A stretch of DNA of 64,000 nucleotides, taken from positions 310,001 to 374,000 of the forward strand of contig CAWJYU010000004.1 of assembly GCA_963847235.1 (NCBI GenBank), read 5' to 3'. The DNA comes from JACDAN01 sp963847235 (lineage in GTDB: Bacteria > Actinomycetota > Thermoleophilia > Gaiellales > Gaiellaceae). The stretch's first letter is position 1, and every line of letters starts with the position of its first letter. The translations under genes were made by a program, and so were the position numbers. Positions 42,295 to 54,389 of the stretch are shown piece by piece. The notes under the pieces are model-generated. The model did no database searches and was not told where the DNA came from. It worked only from the letters and a program-made list of their open reading frames with translations.

Positions 42295-44136
42295 GATCGG
42301 CTGCGAGGAGCTTCCCGCCGCCTCGGTGCGCGAGGCGGAGGCGCAGCTGCCCGTTCTCAGCGAGCGTCATCTGGGCGCCGCGCCCGACCAGGTGCTGGTG
42401 GGGCCGCGTCGGCTGGCAATCCTCGTGAGCGTCGAGGAGCCGTCGGGGGAGCAGTGGATCAAGGGGCCGCCGGTCTCCCTGCGGGAGAAGGCGGCCGAAG
42501 GGTTCGCGAAGCGCCACGGCGTGTCCGTGGACGACCTGGAGGAACGGGACGGCTTCCTCGGGGTCGTGTCCGAGGGACAGTCCCTCGGCCAGGCCCTGCC
42601 GGGACAGCTCGACGCGATCGTCCGCGGCCTCCGGTTCGGGAAGACGATGCGCTGGGACGAGTCCGGTCTTCGGTTTCCGCGGCCGATGCGGTGGACGTGC
42701 GCCAGGCTCGACGCGGAGCCCGTCGAGGGCCACGGGACGACGACTTGGGGCCACCGCTTCACGCACGGGGAGGTGGAGGTGCCGAGCGCCGACGCGTACG
42801 TGGAGACGCTTCGCGCGATCGACGTCGAGCCCGATCCGGCGGAGCGCGAACGGCTGATCCGCGAGGGCCTCGACGCGCTCGGCGATTGGCGCGACCCGTT
42901 GCGGAAGCTCCGCGAGGTGATCCACCTCGTCGAGGCGCCGCTCGTGCTGGAGGGCAGCTTCGACGAGCGCTTCCTCTCGCTTCCGGCCGCCGTGATCGAG
43001 ACCGCGATGCAGTCGCACCAGCGCTACTTCCCGCTCGGTCGGAACCGCTTCGCGTTCGTCGCCAACGGGGGAGATCCGGACGTCGTCCGGCGAGGGAACG
43101 AGAACGTCCTCGAGGGTCGGCTGGACGACGCGAGCTTCACGTTCGAGCGCGACGTGAAGGCGGGCATCGACGAGCTCGCGAGCCGGCTCGGATCGATCGT
43201 CTACTTCGCCGAGGCGGGGACCTTCGCGGACAAGACGCGGCGTCTCGTCGGCCTCGTCGACCGGCTGGGCGGGGGAGAGGCTTCGCTGGAAGCCGCGCGA
43301 CTCGCGAAAGCCGACCAGGCCGCGGAGCTCGTGCGCGAGTTCCCGGATCTCGAGGGGTACATCGGCGCCGAGTACGCGCGCCTCGCCGGCTACCCGGAGG
43401 GGGTGAGCGCGGCTATCGCGGAGCAGTACCTACCCGACTCCGCCGGGGGCCCGCTGCCGGAGACGGAGCCCGGCCGGGTGCTCGCGGCGGCCGACAAGAT
43501 CGACGCGCTGACGGTGTCTTTCTCGCTCGGCCACAAGCCGACGGGATCGCGGGATCCGTTCGGCCTCCGTCGGGCGGCGATCGGCCTCGACCGGCTCGCG
43601 ATCGAGGGCGGCCTGACGATCTCAGCGGGACCTGCTACCCGCGGACGTCCTCGAGTTCGTGGAGGAGCGGTTCGAGGGCCTGCTCAGCGATGTTCCGGTC
43701 GAGTTCGTGCGTGCCGCGCGCGCGGCGAGCGTCCCCGACCTCGGCTCTGTCGCGCGTCTCGCCCAGGCGCTGGCGGGGCTGCCCGACGAGCGGCTGGAGC
43801 CGATCCACACCGCCTACATCCGCGCGAGCCGCCTGGGCGAGAAGGAGCAGGCGGCGGCGAAGCTCGATCCGGAGCTGCTGACCGAGCCCGCCGAGCAGGA
43901 GGTCGCGGCTGCGCTCGCGCGAGCGGAGCCTGAGATCGCCGGCGCGCTCGAGACGGCCGACTTCGAGGCCGCCGTGGAGGCCGGCGCCCGGCTCGGCCCC
44001 GTTCTGCACCGGTTCTTCGAGGACGTGCTGGTGATGGCGGAGGACGCGCAAGGTCCGCGAGAACCGGCTGCGGCTCCTCCTCGATGTCCGGGACACGCTG
44101 CGCGCGCTGGGTGATCTGGCGCAGATCCCGCGCTAA
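42272..44136 (+). CDS. glyS: Glycyl-tRNA synthetase beta subunit, frame-shifted near 43628 and 44053
   Basis: The tRNA-binding subunit paired with glyQ. From TTG 42272 (with CAGGAG upstream) it reads AKQLLLEIGCEELPAASV ... VEAPLVLEGSFDERFLSLP, MQSHQRYFPL, and an HD-like region with YADKIDALTVSFSLGHKPTGSRDPFGLRR-type sequence. Near 43628 the frame changes to one encoding VLEFVEERFEGLL and the C-terminal anticodon-binding-like helices with FFEDVLVMAED. At about 44053 it changes again to VRENRLRLLLDVRDTLR and a stop at 44136. All blocks occur in order; corrected length is about 620 residues. Confidence 0.88.
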
Positions 44137-44231
44137 CGGGCCTTAACGCGAAGGCAACGAGGTTTTCAGGCGGCTCTTAGGCGGCACAGGTTTCATGAAG
44201 CCGTCAAAGCCACTGAAAGGAACGAGACTCG
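44137..44231. promoter_or_regulatory. Intergenic region before the HtrA-type gene
   Basis: Contains a repeated GGCGGC element (CAGGCGGCTCTTAGGCGGC) and, close to the ATG, the ribosome-binding site AAAGGAACGAG. It presumably holds the promoter of the protease gene. No confident -35/-10 pair was identified. Confidence 0.35.
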
Positions 44232-45289
44232 ATGTCCAAGCAACTGACAGCGATCACTGCGGCGCTGCTCCTCGGAGCGGGCGTCGGAGGCGCGGTGGGC
44301 GCAGCGGTTGCGCTCGAGACCGACTCCGAGCCGGCGGCACAGCCCGCGGAAGCCAATCTGCCCATTTCCCAGACGTCGTCGTCCACCGCAGCGCTCTACA
44401 AGCGCTACAAGGATGCGGTCGTCGAGGTGCACGCGTCGAGCAGCGGCGGCGGTGGAGACTCGCCGTTCGAGGGCCAGGCAGGGCGAGGCGACCGGCTCCG
44501 GCTTCGTCATCGACGAGGAGGGCCACATCGTCACGAACCAGCACGTCGTCGCCGACGCGCAGTCCGTGCAGGTCGAGTTCTCCGACGGTACCGAGGTCGA
44601 CGCCGAGATCGTCGGCACCGATCCGTCGTACCGACGTCGCCGTGCTGGACGTCGATCGTCCCGGCACTGATCTGACGACGGTCCAGTTCGCACCGACCGG
44701 CGCGCTCGAGGTCGGGAACCCGGTCGTTGTGCTCGGCAGCCCGTTCGGGCTCGAAGGCTCACTGACCACCGGCGTGATCAGCGCCGTCGGGCGTGAGATC
44801 CAGTCGCCGAACGGCTTCACGATCGAGAACGCGGTTCAGACCGATGCCGCCCTGAACCACGGCAACTCCGGCGGCCCCGTGCTGGACACGCAGGGCCGGG
44901 TCGTCGGCGTCGCGTCGCAGATCCGCACCGACTCGGGCGGCAGCGACGGTGTCGGCTACGCAGTCCCCGGCGATACCGCCAAGCGCATCGCCGACGAGCT
45001 GATCGCCGACGGCAAGGTCGAGCACGCCTACCTGGGCGTCAGCCTGGCGGACGACGGCGCAGCCAAGCTCGAGACCGTCAGGCCGAACAGCCCCGCCTCT
45101 CGCGGCGGCCTGCGCACCGGCGACGTCGTGATCGAGGTCGAAGGCGAGCGGGTCGAGACCGGCGACGAGCTTCGCGAGGCGATCGACGCCCGCAAGCCCG
45201 GCGACGAGCTCGAGCTGAAGGTTCGCCGCGGCTCGCAGGAGCGCGACGTCACCGTCGAGCTCGGCACGAGGCCCGAGACGGCTCAGTAA
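44232..45289 (+). CDS. HtrA/DegP-type serine protease with PDZ domain, read in three frames
   Basis: A membrane-anchored S1C protease for envelope protein quality control. The start (MSKQLTAITAALLLGAGVGG) is a signal anchor. The frame changes near 44485, where EATGSGFVIDEEGHIVTNQHVV supplies the catalytic His. It changes again near 44632, where TDVAVLDVD supplies Asp and NHGNSGGPVLDTQGRVVG supplies Ser. A PDZ domain (HAYLGVSLAD ... RPNSPASRGGLRTGDVVIEV) completes the protein. The whole triad is intact across the frames, so indels rather than a pseudogene are likely. Confidence 0.87.
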
Positions 45290-45310
45290 CCCAAGAACCC
45301 TCCCCGAAGG

Positions 45311-45341
45311 ACATGGCCCGGTGCCTGGCACCGGGCCATGT
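45311..45341. terminator. Strong hairpin after the HtrA-type gene
   Basis: Perfect 14-bp stem, ACATGGCCCGGTGC against GCACCGGGCCATGT, with a CTG loop. It lies between the protease stop and the next promoter-like element, and is followed by GCGTTTCAG. Confidence 0.8.
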
Positions 45342-45358
45342 GCGTTTCAGACCGGCGC

Positions 45359-45364
45359 TACGCT
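45359..45364 (+). promoter_or_regulatory. Putative -10 element before the PPDK regulator gene
   Basis: TACGCT 7 nt before ATG 45372, downstream of the strong hairpin. This matches the leaderless-type spacing seen at other genes. Confidence 0.45.
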
Positions 45365-45371
45365 CCTGCCG

Positions 45372-46193
45372 ATGGCCACTGTCGAGTTGCACGTGATCTC
45401 GGACGCCACCGGCGCGACCGCCAAGCGGCTCGTCCAGGCGCTCGAGGCCCAGTTCCCGGACCAGGAGTTCGAGGACATCGTCCACCCGCGGGTCGAGACG
45501 GTGGACGACCTGCGCCTCGCCGTCGACCGGGCAAAGGGCAGGCCGGCGGTGATGCTCTACACGCTCGTCGACCAGGAGCTCCGGGAGGCGATGCGCGCCC
45601 TCTGCAAGAGCGCCCGCGTCCACTACTGCGACATCCTCGGCCACCCGATCGACGCGGTCGCCCGGGTCTCCGGCCAGCCCGCCAAGATGACCCCGGGAGC
45701 ACGGCCGCCGCTGGACTCGAACTACTTCAAGCGCATGGCGGCGATCGAATTCGCGGTCAAGTACGACGACGGCGTCACCGGTGGGCTCGAGGACGCCGAC
45801 ATCGTCCTCGTCGGTGTCTCCCGGACGTCGAAGACGCCGCTCTCGATGTATCTCGGCTACCTCGGGTACCGCACGGCCAACGTCCCGGTCGTGAAGGGCA
45901 TCGAGCCGCCTTCGGCGCTGTTCAAGCTCGACCCGAAGAAGGTCGTCGGGCTGACGATCGACGCCGAGCGCCTCGCCGAGATCCGCACCGACCGCGCCAG
46001 GCGCCTCGGCGGCAACAACCGGCGCTATCGCGACCTGACGGCGATCTACGACGAGCTCGACGCCGCGGAGAAGCTCCACAAGCGGCTCGGCTGCCCCGTG
46101 ATCGAGATCTCGGAGCTCTCGATCGAGGAGACGGCCGCGCGGGTGATCCAGGTGATCGAGCAACGGCAGCGGTCGGCCGCACCGGCGTCGTGA
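45372..46193 (+). CDS. ppsR: Pyruvate, phosphate dikinase regulatory protein (ADP-dependent kinase / Pi-dependent phosphorylase)
   Basis: A 273-residue DUF299-family enzyme that inactivates and reactivates PPDK (or PEP synthase) by reversible threonine phosphorylation next to its catalytic histidine. Recognisable blocks are ELHVISDATGATAKRLVQA at the N-terminus, the P-loop VGVSRTSKTPLSMYLGYLGY, NVPVVKGIEPP and an RRYRDLTAIYDELDAAEKLHKRLGCPVI-type C-terminal region. A PPDK gene with the target Thr-Ser-His motif lies 2.7 kb downstream, so the partner is identified here. Confidence 0.93.
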   Translation: MATVELHVISDATGATAKRLVQALEAQFPDQEFEDIVHPRVETVDDLRLAVDRAKGRPAVMLYTLVDQELREAMRALCKSARVHYCDILGHPIDAVARVSGQPAKMTPGARPPLDSNYFKRMAAIEFAVKYDDGVTGGLEDADIVLVGVSRTSKTPLSMYLGYLGYRTANVPVVKGIEPPSALFKLDPKKVVGLTIDAERLAEIRTDRARRLGGNNRRYRDLTAIYDELDAAEKLHKRLGCPVIEISELSIEETAARVIQVIEQRQRSAAPAS

Positions 46194-46426
46194 GCGAGTC
46201 GGCTGCCGCGGCGCGCGCCAAGCCGGTGCCGCTCTGGCGCTGGGCGCTCTGGTGGACGCTGCTCGCGATCGCTGGGCTGCTCTTCTACTTCCTGCTGGCG
46301 CCGTTCTGGCTCGGGCTGCGGGGGCTGGCGTGGATCGCGGAGTTCCGGCGCGCCGCCGCGCCTAGCGCTGCAGCTCGAACACGTGCTCGAGGCCGTCCTC
46401 TTCGTCCATGTGCTCGCCCGTCTTGA
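46190..46426 (+). CDS. Small membrane protein
   Basis: A 78-residue protein translated from a GTG overlapping the ppsR stop. It has a short N-terminal tail, a Trp-rich membrane helix (WRWALWWTLLAIAGLLFYFLL) and a second hydrophobic stretch. The last 20-25 residues are Arg/Pro-rich and lie opposite the 3' end of the convergent acetyltransferase gene, so the true end may be earlier. No family recognised. Confidence 0.55.
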   Translation: MSESAAAARAKPVPLWRWALWWTLLAIAGLLFYFLLAPFWLGLRGLAWIAEFRRAAAPSAAARTRARGRPLRPCARPS

Positions 46427-46870
46427 CGAAGCCGAGCTTGCGGACGATCGCGATTGACGGATCGTTGTCCGGCGCAACCGCGAGGACGAAGTGCCGGATC
46501 CCGGCCCGCTCCTCCGCCAGGTCCATGAGCATCACCGCCGCCTGCGTCGCGTAGCCGCGTCCGCGCCATTCCGGGTAGATGGTGTAGCCGAACTCGACGG
46601 CGTCCGGGTTCTGGGTCGAGTTCTCGCCGGGCGGCCCGTGGTACCCGGCGTGGCCGATCATCCGGCCGTCCAGCACCACGACGCTCGGGCACCAGATCTC
46701 GAACCGCTCGTCCTCCCGCATCTGGCGGAGCCGGAGCTCGAGGAACCGCCGCTCGCCCGGGCGCGGGAACTCGTCGGGTAGCTCGATCGAGAGCTCGACG
46801 ACGCGTCCTCGCGGCGATCGTCGAGCACGGCCTCGATGAACGCGGGCGTCATCGGTCGCAGCTCGATCAC
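46362..46870 (-). CDS. GNAT family acetyltransferase (RimJ/RimL-like), frame-shifted near 46800
   Basis: The N-terminal part (VIELRPMTPAFIEAVLDDR) is followed, after a frame change near 46800, by ELSIELPDEFPRPGERRFLE, GHAGYHGPPG, FGYTIYPEWRGRGYATQAAV (acetyl-CoA loop) and IVRKLGFVKTGEH. Joined length is about 170 residues, normal for RimJ-like enzymes. The GTG at 46870 is chosen because the earlier GTG at 46894 lies inside a strong hairpin. Substrate unknown. Confidence 0.75.
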
Positions 46871-46871
46871 G

Positions 46872-46907
46872 TGGGAGGAGGGTAGCGCGGCCACTACCCT
46901 CCTCCCA
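46872..46907. terminator. Perfect hairpin downstream of the Tat-exported TIM-barrel gene
   Basis: TGGGAGGAGGGTAG and CTACCCTCCTCCCA form a 14-bp perfect stem with an 8-nt loop. On the - strand it follows the stop of the upstream gene by 7 nt and precedes the acetyltransferase start. Confidence 0.75.
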
Positions 46908-46914
46908 GCTCGAC

Positions 46915-48000
46915 TCAGTCGTCGTCGCCGTGCCGCTCCCGCAGCCCGGCGAGGTAGTCGAAGCCGCGTTCAGCCGTCAGCAGCTGGGCCGCGTTTCGCG
47001 CGTCGCCCGGGGGCGGAGCGGGCCCCGGGAAGTTGTGGTTGTCACGCTCGACGATGTAGTAGTGCTCGTCGGTCTCGAGCCCGTTGAAGAGCGCCCAGAG
47101 CGGCACGTTGCCGTCGCCCGGATCGACGAACTGCCAGCCGAAGGCCGTCGGTGTCCCGACCTCCGTCCGCACCCCGTCCTTGGCATGGAAGAGCGGGAAG
47201 CGCTCCGGCTGGTCCCACACGAGCTCGATCGGATCGAAGTTCGGAAACCAGCTCTTCATCCCGGACGGAGTGCTGACGGCCGGGGCGCCGGTTGCTCCGA
47301 CGTATGCCCAGAAGATGTCGAGTTGGAAGAAGACCAGCCTCGGGTCCGTCTCCTCCATCAGGACGTCGTACAGCCGCGTGCCGTCCACGACGGCGAACTC
47401 CGAGGAATGGTTGTGGTGGTAGAAGCGCATCCCGCGGGCCCTTGCGGCGGCGCCGAACTCGTTGTAGGCCTCGGCCGCGCGCCGATAGGCGTCGACGGTC
47501 TGCCGCTCAGCCTCCGGGAACAGCTGGTCGGGCTCGCTCGCAGTGCCGATGTAGCGGAGGCCGAGCGTCTCGGCATCGTCCAGCACCTGCTCGAGGTTGT
47601 CACGGAACTGCGTGACGCCGATATGGCTGCCGATGCCCCTCAGTCGGTAGCGCCTGAGGAACGTTCGGAGTCTCTCGACGTCCGGGATCGTCGCCGGTGG
47701 CGGATTCGGGTTCGGCACGTTCGTGTCCGGTGCCCCGTAGCCGGCGAACTCGACCCACTTGTAGCCGATCTCCGCCAGCTCGCTGAAGACCTGCTCGAAT
47801 CCCAGTGCACCGATCCTGTTCCGCAGAGTGAAGAGCTGCACGGCGATGCGGTCCTTCGGCAGCAGGCGGTCGCCACCTCGGCCGTGGTGTTTTCCGTGCG
47901 CGAGTGCGCCGGGTGTCCAGGGGCCGATTGCGGCCGCCCCGGTTGCACCCGCCGCGACGCCGATGAACTTCCGGCGGCTGATGCTCTTGCCCTTGCTCAT
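46915..48000 (-). CDS. Tat-exported sugar phosphate isomerase/epimerase family protein
   Basis: A 361-residue xylose-isomerase-like TIM barrel carrying a twin-arginine signal (SISRRKFIGVAAGATGAAAI). After RIAVQLFTLRNRIGALGFE, the metal-site candidates are in WVEFAGYGAP, RFYHHNHSSEFA, FFQLDIFWAYVGA and FPLFHAKDG (His), in family order. Export by Tat suggests the protein folds with a metal or cofactor in the cytoplasm. Substrate unknown. Start ATG 48000 follows a GGGAGG ribosome-binding site. Confidence 0.88.
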   Translation of the reverse strand: MSKGKSISRRKFIGVAAGATGAAAIGPWTPGALAHGKHHGRGGDRLLPKDRIAVQLFTLRNRIGALGFEQVFSELAEIGYKWVEFAGYGAPDTNVPNPNPPPATIPDVERLRTFLRRYRLRGIGSHIGVTQFRDNLEQVLDDAETLGLRYIGTASEPDQLFPEAERQTVDAYRRAAEAYNEFGAAARARGMRFYHHNHSSEFAVVDGTRLYDVLMEETDPRLVFFQLDIFWAYVGATGAPAVSTPSGMKSWFPNFDPIELVWDQPERFPLFHAKDGVRTEVGTPTAFGWQFVDPGDGNVPLWALFNGLETDEHYYIVERDNHNFPGPAPPPGDARNAAQLLTAERGFDYLAGLRERHGDDD

Positions 48001-48126
48001 CCCTTCCTCCCTTCAGGTCTATGGCCCGCAGGGTTGACGTACGAGAACCGCAAGTGCAGGGAATCTACAAAGCCTCGCGTTTTCCGGTCGGACGGTGAGC
48101 GCTCTCTCCCCAGTCTTCGGCCGGTG

Positions 48127-48805
48127 TCACAAGGTCCGGGTCGGAATCGGCGTCTCGACGACCTCGCCCTCGACGACCTCCAGCCGGTGTGCGCCGGTGC
48201 CCTCGTCGCAGCCGACTGCCCCCCGCAGCTCGCCGTTCACGAAGTGGAGCCCGACGCCGGCGTCCGCCGCGTAGCCGGTAGCGAGTCCGGCCTTCAGGAG
48301 CGCGTGATACCGGGGCCGACGCTGCTCCTCGTCGTCCCAGTGCGGGCAGAAGCTCCCTGACAGGAAGCCGAGGCAGTCCATCTGCTCCAGCTGCGGACCG
48401 AACGAGTCCGTGACGCCCGACTCGAACCAGCAGATCCCGCCGGCGCTCGAGCCCGCACAGCACGATGCCCGCGTCACGCGCCTCCGCCAGCAGCGAGTCC
48501 ACGCCGTGCACCCGCCAGATCGCGAGCATGTTCGCCGTGTTGCCGCCGCCCACGAAGATCAGATCCTGGTCGAGCACCGTCGACCGCAGATCCTCGGGCG
48601 GCCAGGGGAAGAATTCGAGCCGTGTGACGTCGGCCAACGACCCGAAGCGGTCGTACGTGCGGAGCGCCTGCTCGGGATCCTCCGCCGACGCCGTCCCGAT
48701 GTAGAGCACGCGCGGCCGCTCCTTGCCGGTCAGGCCGACGAGGAACTCGGCGAGCCCGTCGCAGAACTTGCCGCCGCCGATCGGCACGATCGTCTGGTCA
48801 GCCAT
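48127..48805 (-). CDS. Peptidase E family (S51) protein, frame-shifted near 48452
   Basis: A dipeptidase E-like serine hydrolase. From ATG 48805: ADQTIVPIGGGKFCDGLAEF, PRVLYIGTASAEDPEQAL, LDQDLIFVGGGNTANMLAIWR, AEARDAGIVLCG. Then a frame change near 48452 leads into GSSAGGICWFESGVTDSFG with the nucleophilic Ser, followed by SGSFCPHWDDEEQR with the probable catalytic His. The joined length of about 226 residues is normal. The start codon of ppdK lies 40 nt away on the opposite strand. Confidence 0.8.
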
Positions 48806-48829
48806 GGGGTCGGAGTATCGCGGCTGAGC

Positions 48830-48835
48830 GATAAT
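48830..48835 (+). promoter_or_regulatory. Putative -10 element before ppdK
   Basis: GATAAT 10 nt upstream of the ppdK ATG, in the 40-nt gap between divergent genes. A very short leader without a Shine-Dalgarno would result. Confidence 0.4.
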
Positions 48836-48845
48836 CCGCTTCCCG

Positions 48846-51529
<2,684 letters not shown>

Positions 51530-51533
<4 letters not shown>

Positions 51534-52210
51534 CTCTCGGGCGCCCGGCGGGCGGGCGAGACGCGCTGCATCAGGAACAGGCTGGTCACGAACACCCAGA
51601 ACAGGAAGAACGCGAAGACGATCGTGTTCGCCGTGCCGCCCGGGGCGAAATCGACGTTGTCGCCGAGCAGCCGTCCGCCCGCGTTCACGACGAGCAGCAG
51701 CCCGACGATCCCGCCGACGTAGCCGACCGACTTCGGCAGAAGCTCGGACCGGGCGATCCCGACGGAGGCGGCCCAGACAAACGCAGCCGCGGGGAAGTCC
51801 GTCATCACGAAGGCGAAGCTCCCGAGCTGGTAGAGCCCGTAGGCGACGCCCTGATCCATCTGCTCGATCGCCGAGGCCAGAGCCCCGACGCAGATCACGC
51901 CGGCGAGGAACATGGCGACCGCGGCGCCCGCCGAGGCGGTGATGACCGCCGGCAGCCGGTCGTCGGGATTCCGTCCCAGCCGGCGGAGGGCAGCGGCCAG
52001 GGTCCCTCCGAACCAGAGGAGAAAGATGCCGCCGAGCCCGAAGAAGAACGCCTGCCAGAGCAGGTCGGAATCGTTGACCGCGACGAAGTTGAGGATGAAC
52101 TCGCTGCCCTCGTCCGCCGTCGGCGGGTCGGGGACGATCAGGAACGCGACCGCCGACGAGAGGACGAACGCGATCCCGGTCCCGGCCGCCAGGCGCTCCC
52201 AGTCCCACAT
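51530..52210 (-). CDS. Multi-pass membrane protein of unknown function
   Basis: A 226-residue protein from ATG 52210 with about six membrane helices, beginning WDWERLAAGTGIAFVLSSAV. Typical segments are AFFFGLGGIFLLWFGGTLAA, GAAVAMFLAGVICVGALAS, FVMTDFPAAAFVWAASVG and VFAFFLFWVFVTSLFLM. In-frame starts further upstream (52249, 52324) are less likely because the added residues are polar and not membrane-like. It resembles DUF4386-like proteins in layout, but I could not confirm the family. It converges on ppdK with a 4-nt overlap. Confidence 0.7.
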
Positions 52211-52354
52211 GGGCGCGAGCTTGACATGCGGCGCGGAAAGGCGCACCATGTACGGCTTCCTCGTCGGGCCGATCCGAGGCCCGGCAGCCGACGGAAAGGA
52301 GGCCGAGGCGTTGACGCACTTCACGCTCCATTACGGGCCTCGCCTCTCCGCGGC

Positions 52355-52584
52355 CTTCACCGCCTGGTAAGCCAGGCGATCAGTCGCGGACGGTAAGGCC
52401 GTTCCCGCGGCGGGCCGGAGCACCTTCGCACGCCTACTCCGCGCTCGGGCGCCCGATCCGTGGAGCCGAAGCGCTCCCGCCCGCCGCACAGACCAGAAAG
52501 GAGAACCCCTGGTGGTTCCCACGACAGGCATCAGCTGGATGCCGCATCCCAGCACCGACGAGAGAGTGGAAAGGAGGAGGAGAC
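52355..52584 (+). other. Long, possibly structured leader of the 60-residue protein gene
   Basis: No gene was found here. Several short hairpins are visible: CGCCTGG-TAAG-CCAGGCG near 52360-52380, GAACC/GGTTC near 52503-52520, and GGCATC/GATGCC near 52527-52543. They are followed by AAAGGAGGAGGAG directly before the GTG. The arrangement could be a structured 5' leader; it matches no riboswitch class that I recognise. Confidence 0.35.
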
Positions 52585-52767
52585 GTGTCGAGCTACGACC
52601 TGGAAACTCGCCGCCTGATGTGCAGTGAGCGGATCGAGCAGTTGACGCGCGACGCGCGACAACCGATGACCCGCCGGCGGAGACGCCGGATCATGCGGAT
52701 CGCGCTGAGCAAGCTGGCGCTGCGCCCCAGCGCCTACCGCGCCAGCCGTCCGTCACTGGACAGCTAG
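52585..52767 (+). CDS. Small arginine-rich protein
   Basis: A 60-residue, strongly basic protein (SSYDLETRRLMCSERIEQLT, then a run of six arginines in MTRRRRRRIM). It starts at a GTG preceded by an extended purine-rich Shine-Dalgarno (AAAGGAGGAGGAGA), so efficient translation is expected. One cysteine near the N-terminus. The arginine run suggests nucleic-acid or membrane-surface binding (inference). No family recognised. Confidence 0.6.
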   Translation: MSSYDLETRRLMCSERIEQLTRDARQPMTRRRRRRIMRIALSKLALRPSAYRASRPSLDS

Positions 52768-52833
52768 TGACCGAGGCACAAGGCACACACGCGTGCGGAG
52801 TCGATCGATGAGGCGTCGATCGACTCCGCCGCG

Positions 52834-53673
52834 CTAGATGACGTACTCCTGCACGCTCCAGTAGGAGACCAGCACGCTGGCGACGCCGATCGCGACGAGG
52901 CCCGCGACGCCGAGCACGCCGGGCTTGCCGTAGACAGCGTGTCCGCGGCCGAACCGCGACAGCGACAGGACGCCGATCGCGCCGCCGATCAGCCCGCCGA
53001 TGTGGCCGCCGATCGAGATCCCCGGGATGAAGAACGTGAACGCGAGGTTGAGGACGATGATCGACAGGGCCCCGCCGCCGAGGACGTACGTCCGCTGTCG
53101 CTCGAGCACGAATGCCGCGCCGAGGATCCCGAAGATCGCGCCCGAGGCGCCCACGGTCAGGGCCTCGGGTGAGAAGAGCAGCGCCCCGGCCGATCCGGCC
53201 AGGCCCGAGACGATGTAGAGGAGCAGATAGCGGCCGCGCCCGAGCACCTGCTCGACGGCGGCGCCGAACCACCAGAGCGCGAGCATGTTCAGCCCGAGGT
53301 GGATCGGCCCGTAGTGGAGGAACATCGCGGTGAAGAGCCGCCAATAGTCGCCGTTCGCGACCAGCGGGCCGAAGAGGACGCCCTCGCGGTAGATCTCGTT
53401 GCCGGTGCCGTTGATCTGCCCCCCGAGGGCGAGGCCGAGGAGGTAGACGCCGACGTTGATCGCGACGAGCGTCTTCGTGACGATGGCGCCGGTGCCCTCG
53501 AAGCTCGCGCGGCGCACTCCCTGCGTGACCCGCTGTGTGCCCTGCGCCACGCCGGAGTGGTCGGGACAGCGGATCCCGACCGGCGCGAAGGTCATGCAGT
53601 CCTCGCAGATCGGCCGGCCGCACTCCGAGCAGGAGACCATCGTCTCCCGGTTGGGATGGCGGTAGCAGTACAT
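52834..53673 (-). CDS. Rhomboid family intramembrane serine protease with N-terminal zinc-binding motif
   Basis: A 279-residue protein. The N-terminus YCYRHPNRETMVSCSECG, with ICEDCM and CPDH, forms a B-box-like Cys/His zinc site common in actinobacterial rhomboids. Six helices follow: NGDYWRLFTAMFLHYGPIHLG with the L1/oxyanion region, GASGAIFGILGAAFV with the catalytic serine, and ISIGGHIGGLIGGAIGV with the catalytic histidine. Start ATG 53673 is supported because the comB start lies 43 nt away on the other strand. Confidence 0.93.
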   Translation of the reverse strand: MYCYRHPNRETMVSCSECGRPICEDCMTFAPVGIRCPDHSGVAQGTQRVTQGVRRASFEGTGAIVTKTLVAINVGVYLLGLALGGQINGTGNEIYREGVLFGPLVANGDYWRLFTAMFLHYGPIHLGLNMLALWWFGAAVEQVLGRGRYLLLYIVSGLAGSAGALLFSPEALTVGASGAIFGILGAAFVLERQRTYVLGGGALSIIVLNLAFTFFIPGISIGGHIGGLIGGAIGVLSLSRFGRGHAVYGKPGVLGVAGLVAIGVASVLVSYWSVQEYVI

Positions 53674-53715
53674 GGGCTCGGGGGCGGCCAAGGGCGGCTG
53701 TAGCGTAGTTCGGCC

Positions 53716-54389
53716 GTGAGAGTCCATGTCGCGTTCACGCCGGACGAGGTGCTGGAGGCGCCCGTGGCCGTCGTGGTGGACGTCATGCGGGCGACGTCGA
53801 CGATCGCGCAGGCCCTGGCGAGCGGCTACGAGCGGGTCTACTGCTGCCGGGAGATCGAGGACGCGCTGGCTCTGCGGGAGCAGCTGGGGGAGGGGCTGCT
53901 GGGCGGCGAGCGGAACGCGGTGCAGGTCGAGGGGTTCGACATCGGCGCCTCGCCGCGGGAGGTGCTCGAGCCCAGGGGCCGGACGCTGATCTACTCGACC
54001 ACGAATGGAACACGGGCGGTGCTGGCGGCGGCCGCGGCGTGCGAGACAGGTGTTCCTGGGCTCGCTGCTGAACCTGTCGGCGGTGGCGGGTGCAGTGCAG
54101 GACGACTGCGTGATCGTGTGCGCGGGCTTCCAGGGCCGCTTCGCGCTGGACGACGCGTACTGCGCCGGCCGGATCGTCGAGCTGCTGGACGGCGAGGTCA
54201 CGGACGCGGCGAAGGCGTCGGCGATCCTGGCCCGGTCGCTTCCCGACGGCGTGGGACGCGATCATGGCGAGAACCTACGGCCCGCCGGGCCTCGAGGAGG
54301 ACATCAAGTTCTGCGCGCAGGAGAACACGATCGACGTCGTCCCGCGCTTCTCGCGAATGGTCGACGGCGCCGCCGAGATCGGTCGCTAG
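53716..54389 (+). CDS. comB: 2-phosphosulfolactate phosphatase family protein, frame-shifted near 54050 and 54255
   Basis: ComB hydrolyses 2-phosphosulfolactate in coenzyme M biosynthesis; its role in bacteria without coenzyme M is unclear. The N-terminal part (VAVVVDVMRATSTIAQALA, CREIEDALALREQL, ERNAVQVEGFDIGASPREV, STTNGTRAVLAAAA) is followed after about 54050 by FLGSLLNLSAVAGAV and CAGFQGRFALDDAYCAGRIVE in a second frame. After about 54255 a third frame gives MARTYGPPGLEEDIKFCAQE and the stop at 54389. The joined length of about 224 residues is typical. Confidence 0.83.

Noticed and set aside
44232..44670. Programmed ribosomal frameshifting in the HtrA-type gene
   Set aside because: No slippery heptamer or downstream pseudoknot was seen, and similar changes occur in many unrelated genes, so indels explain it better.
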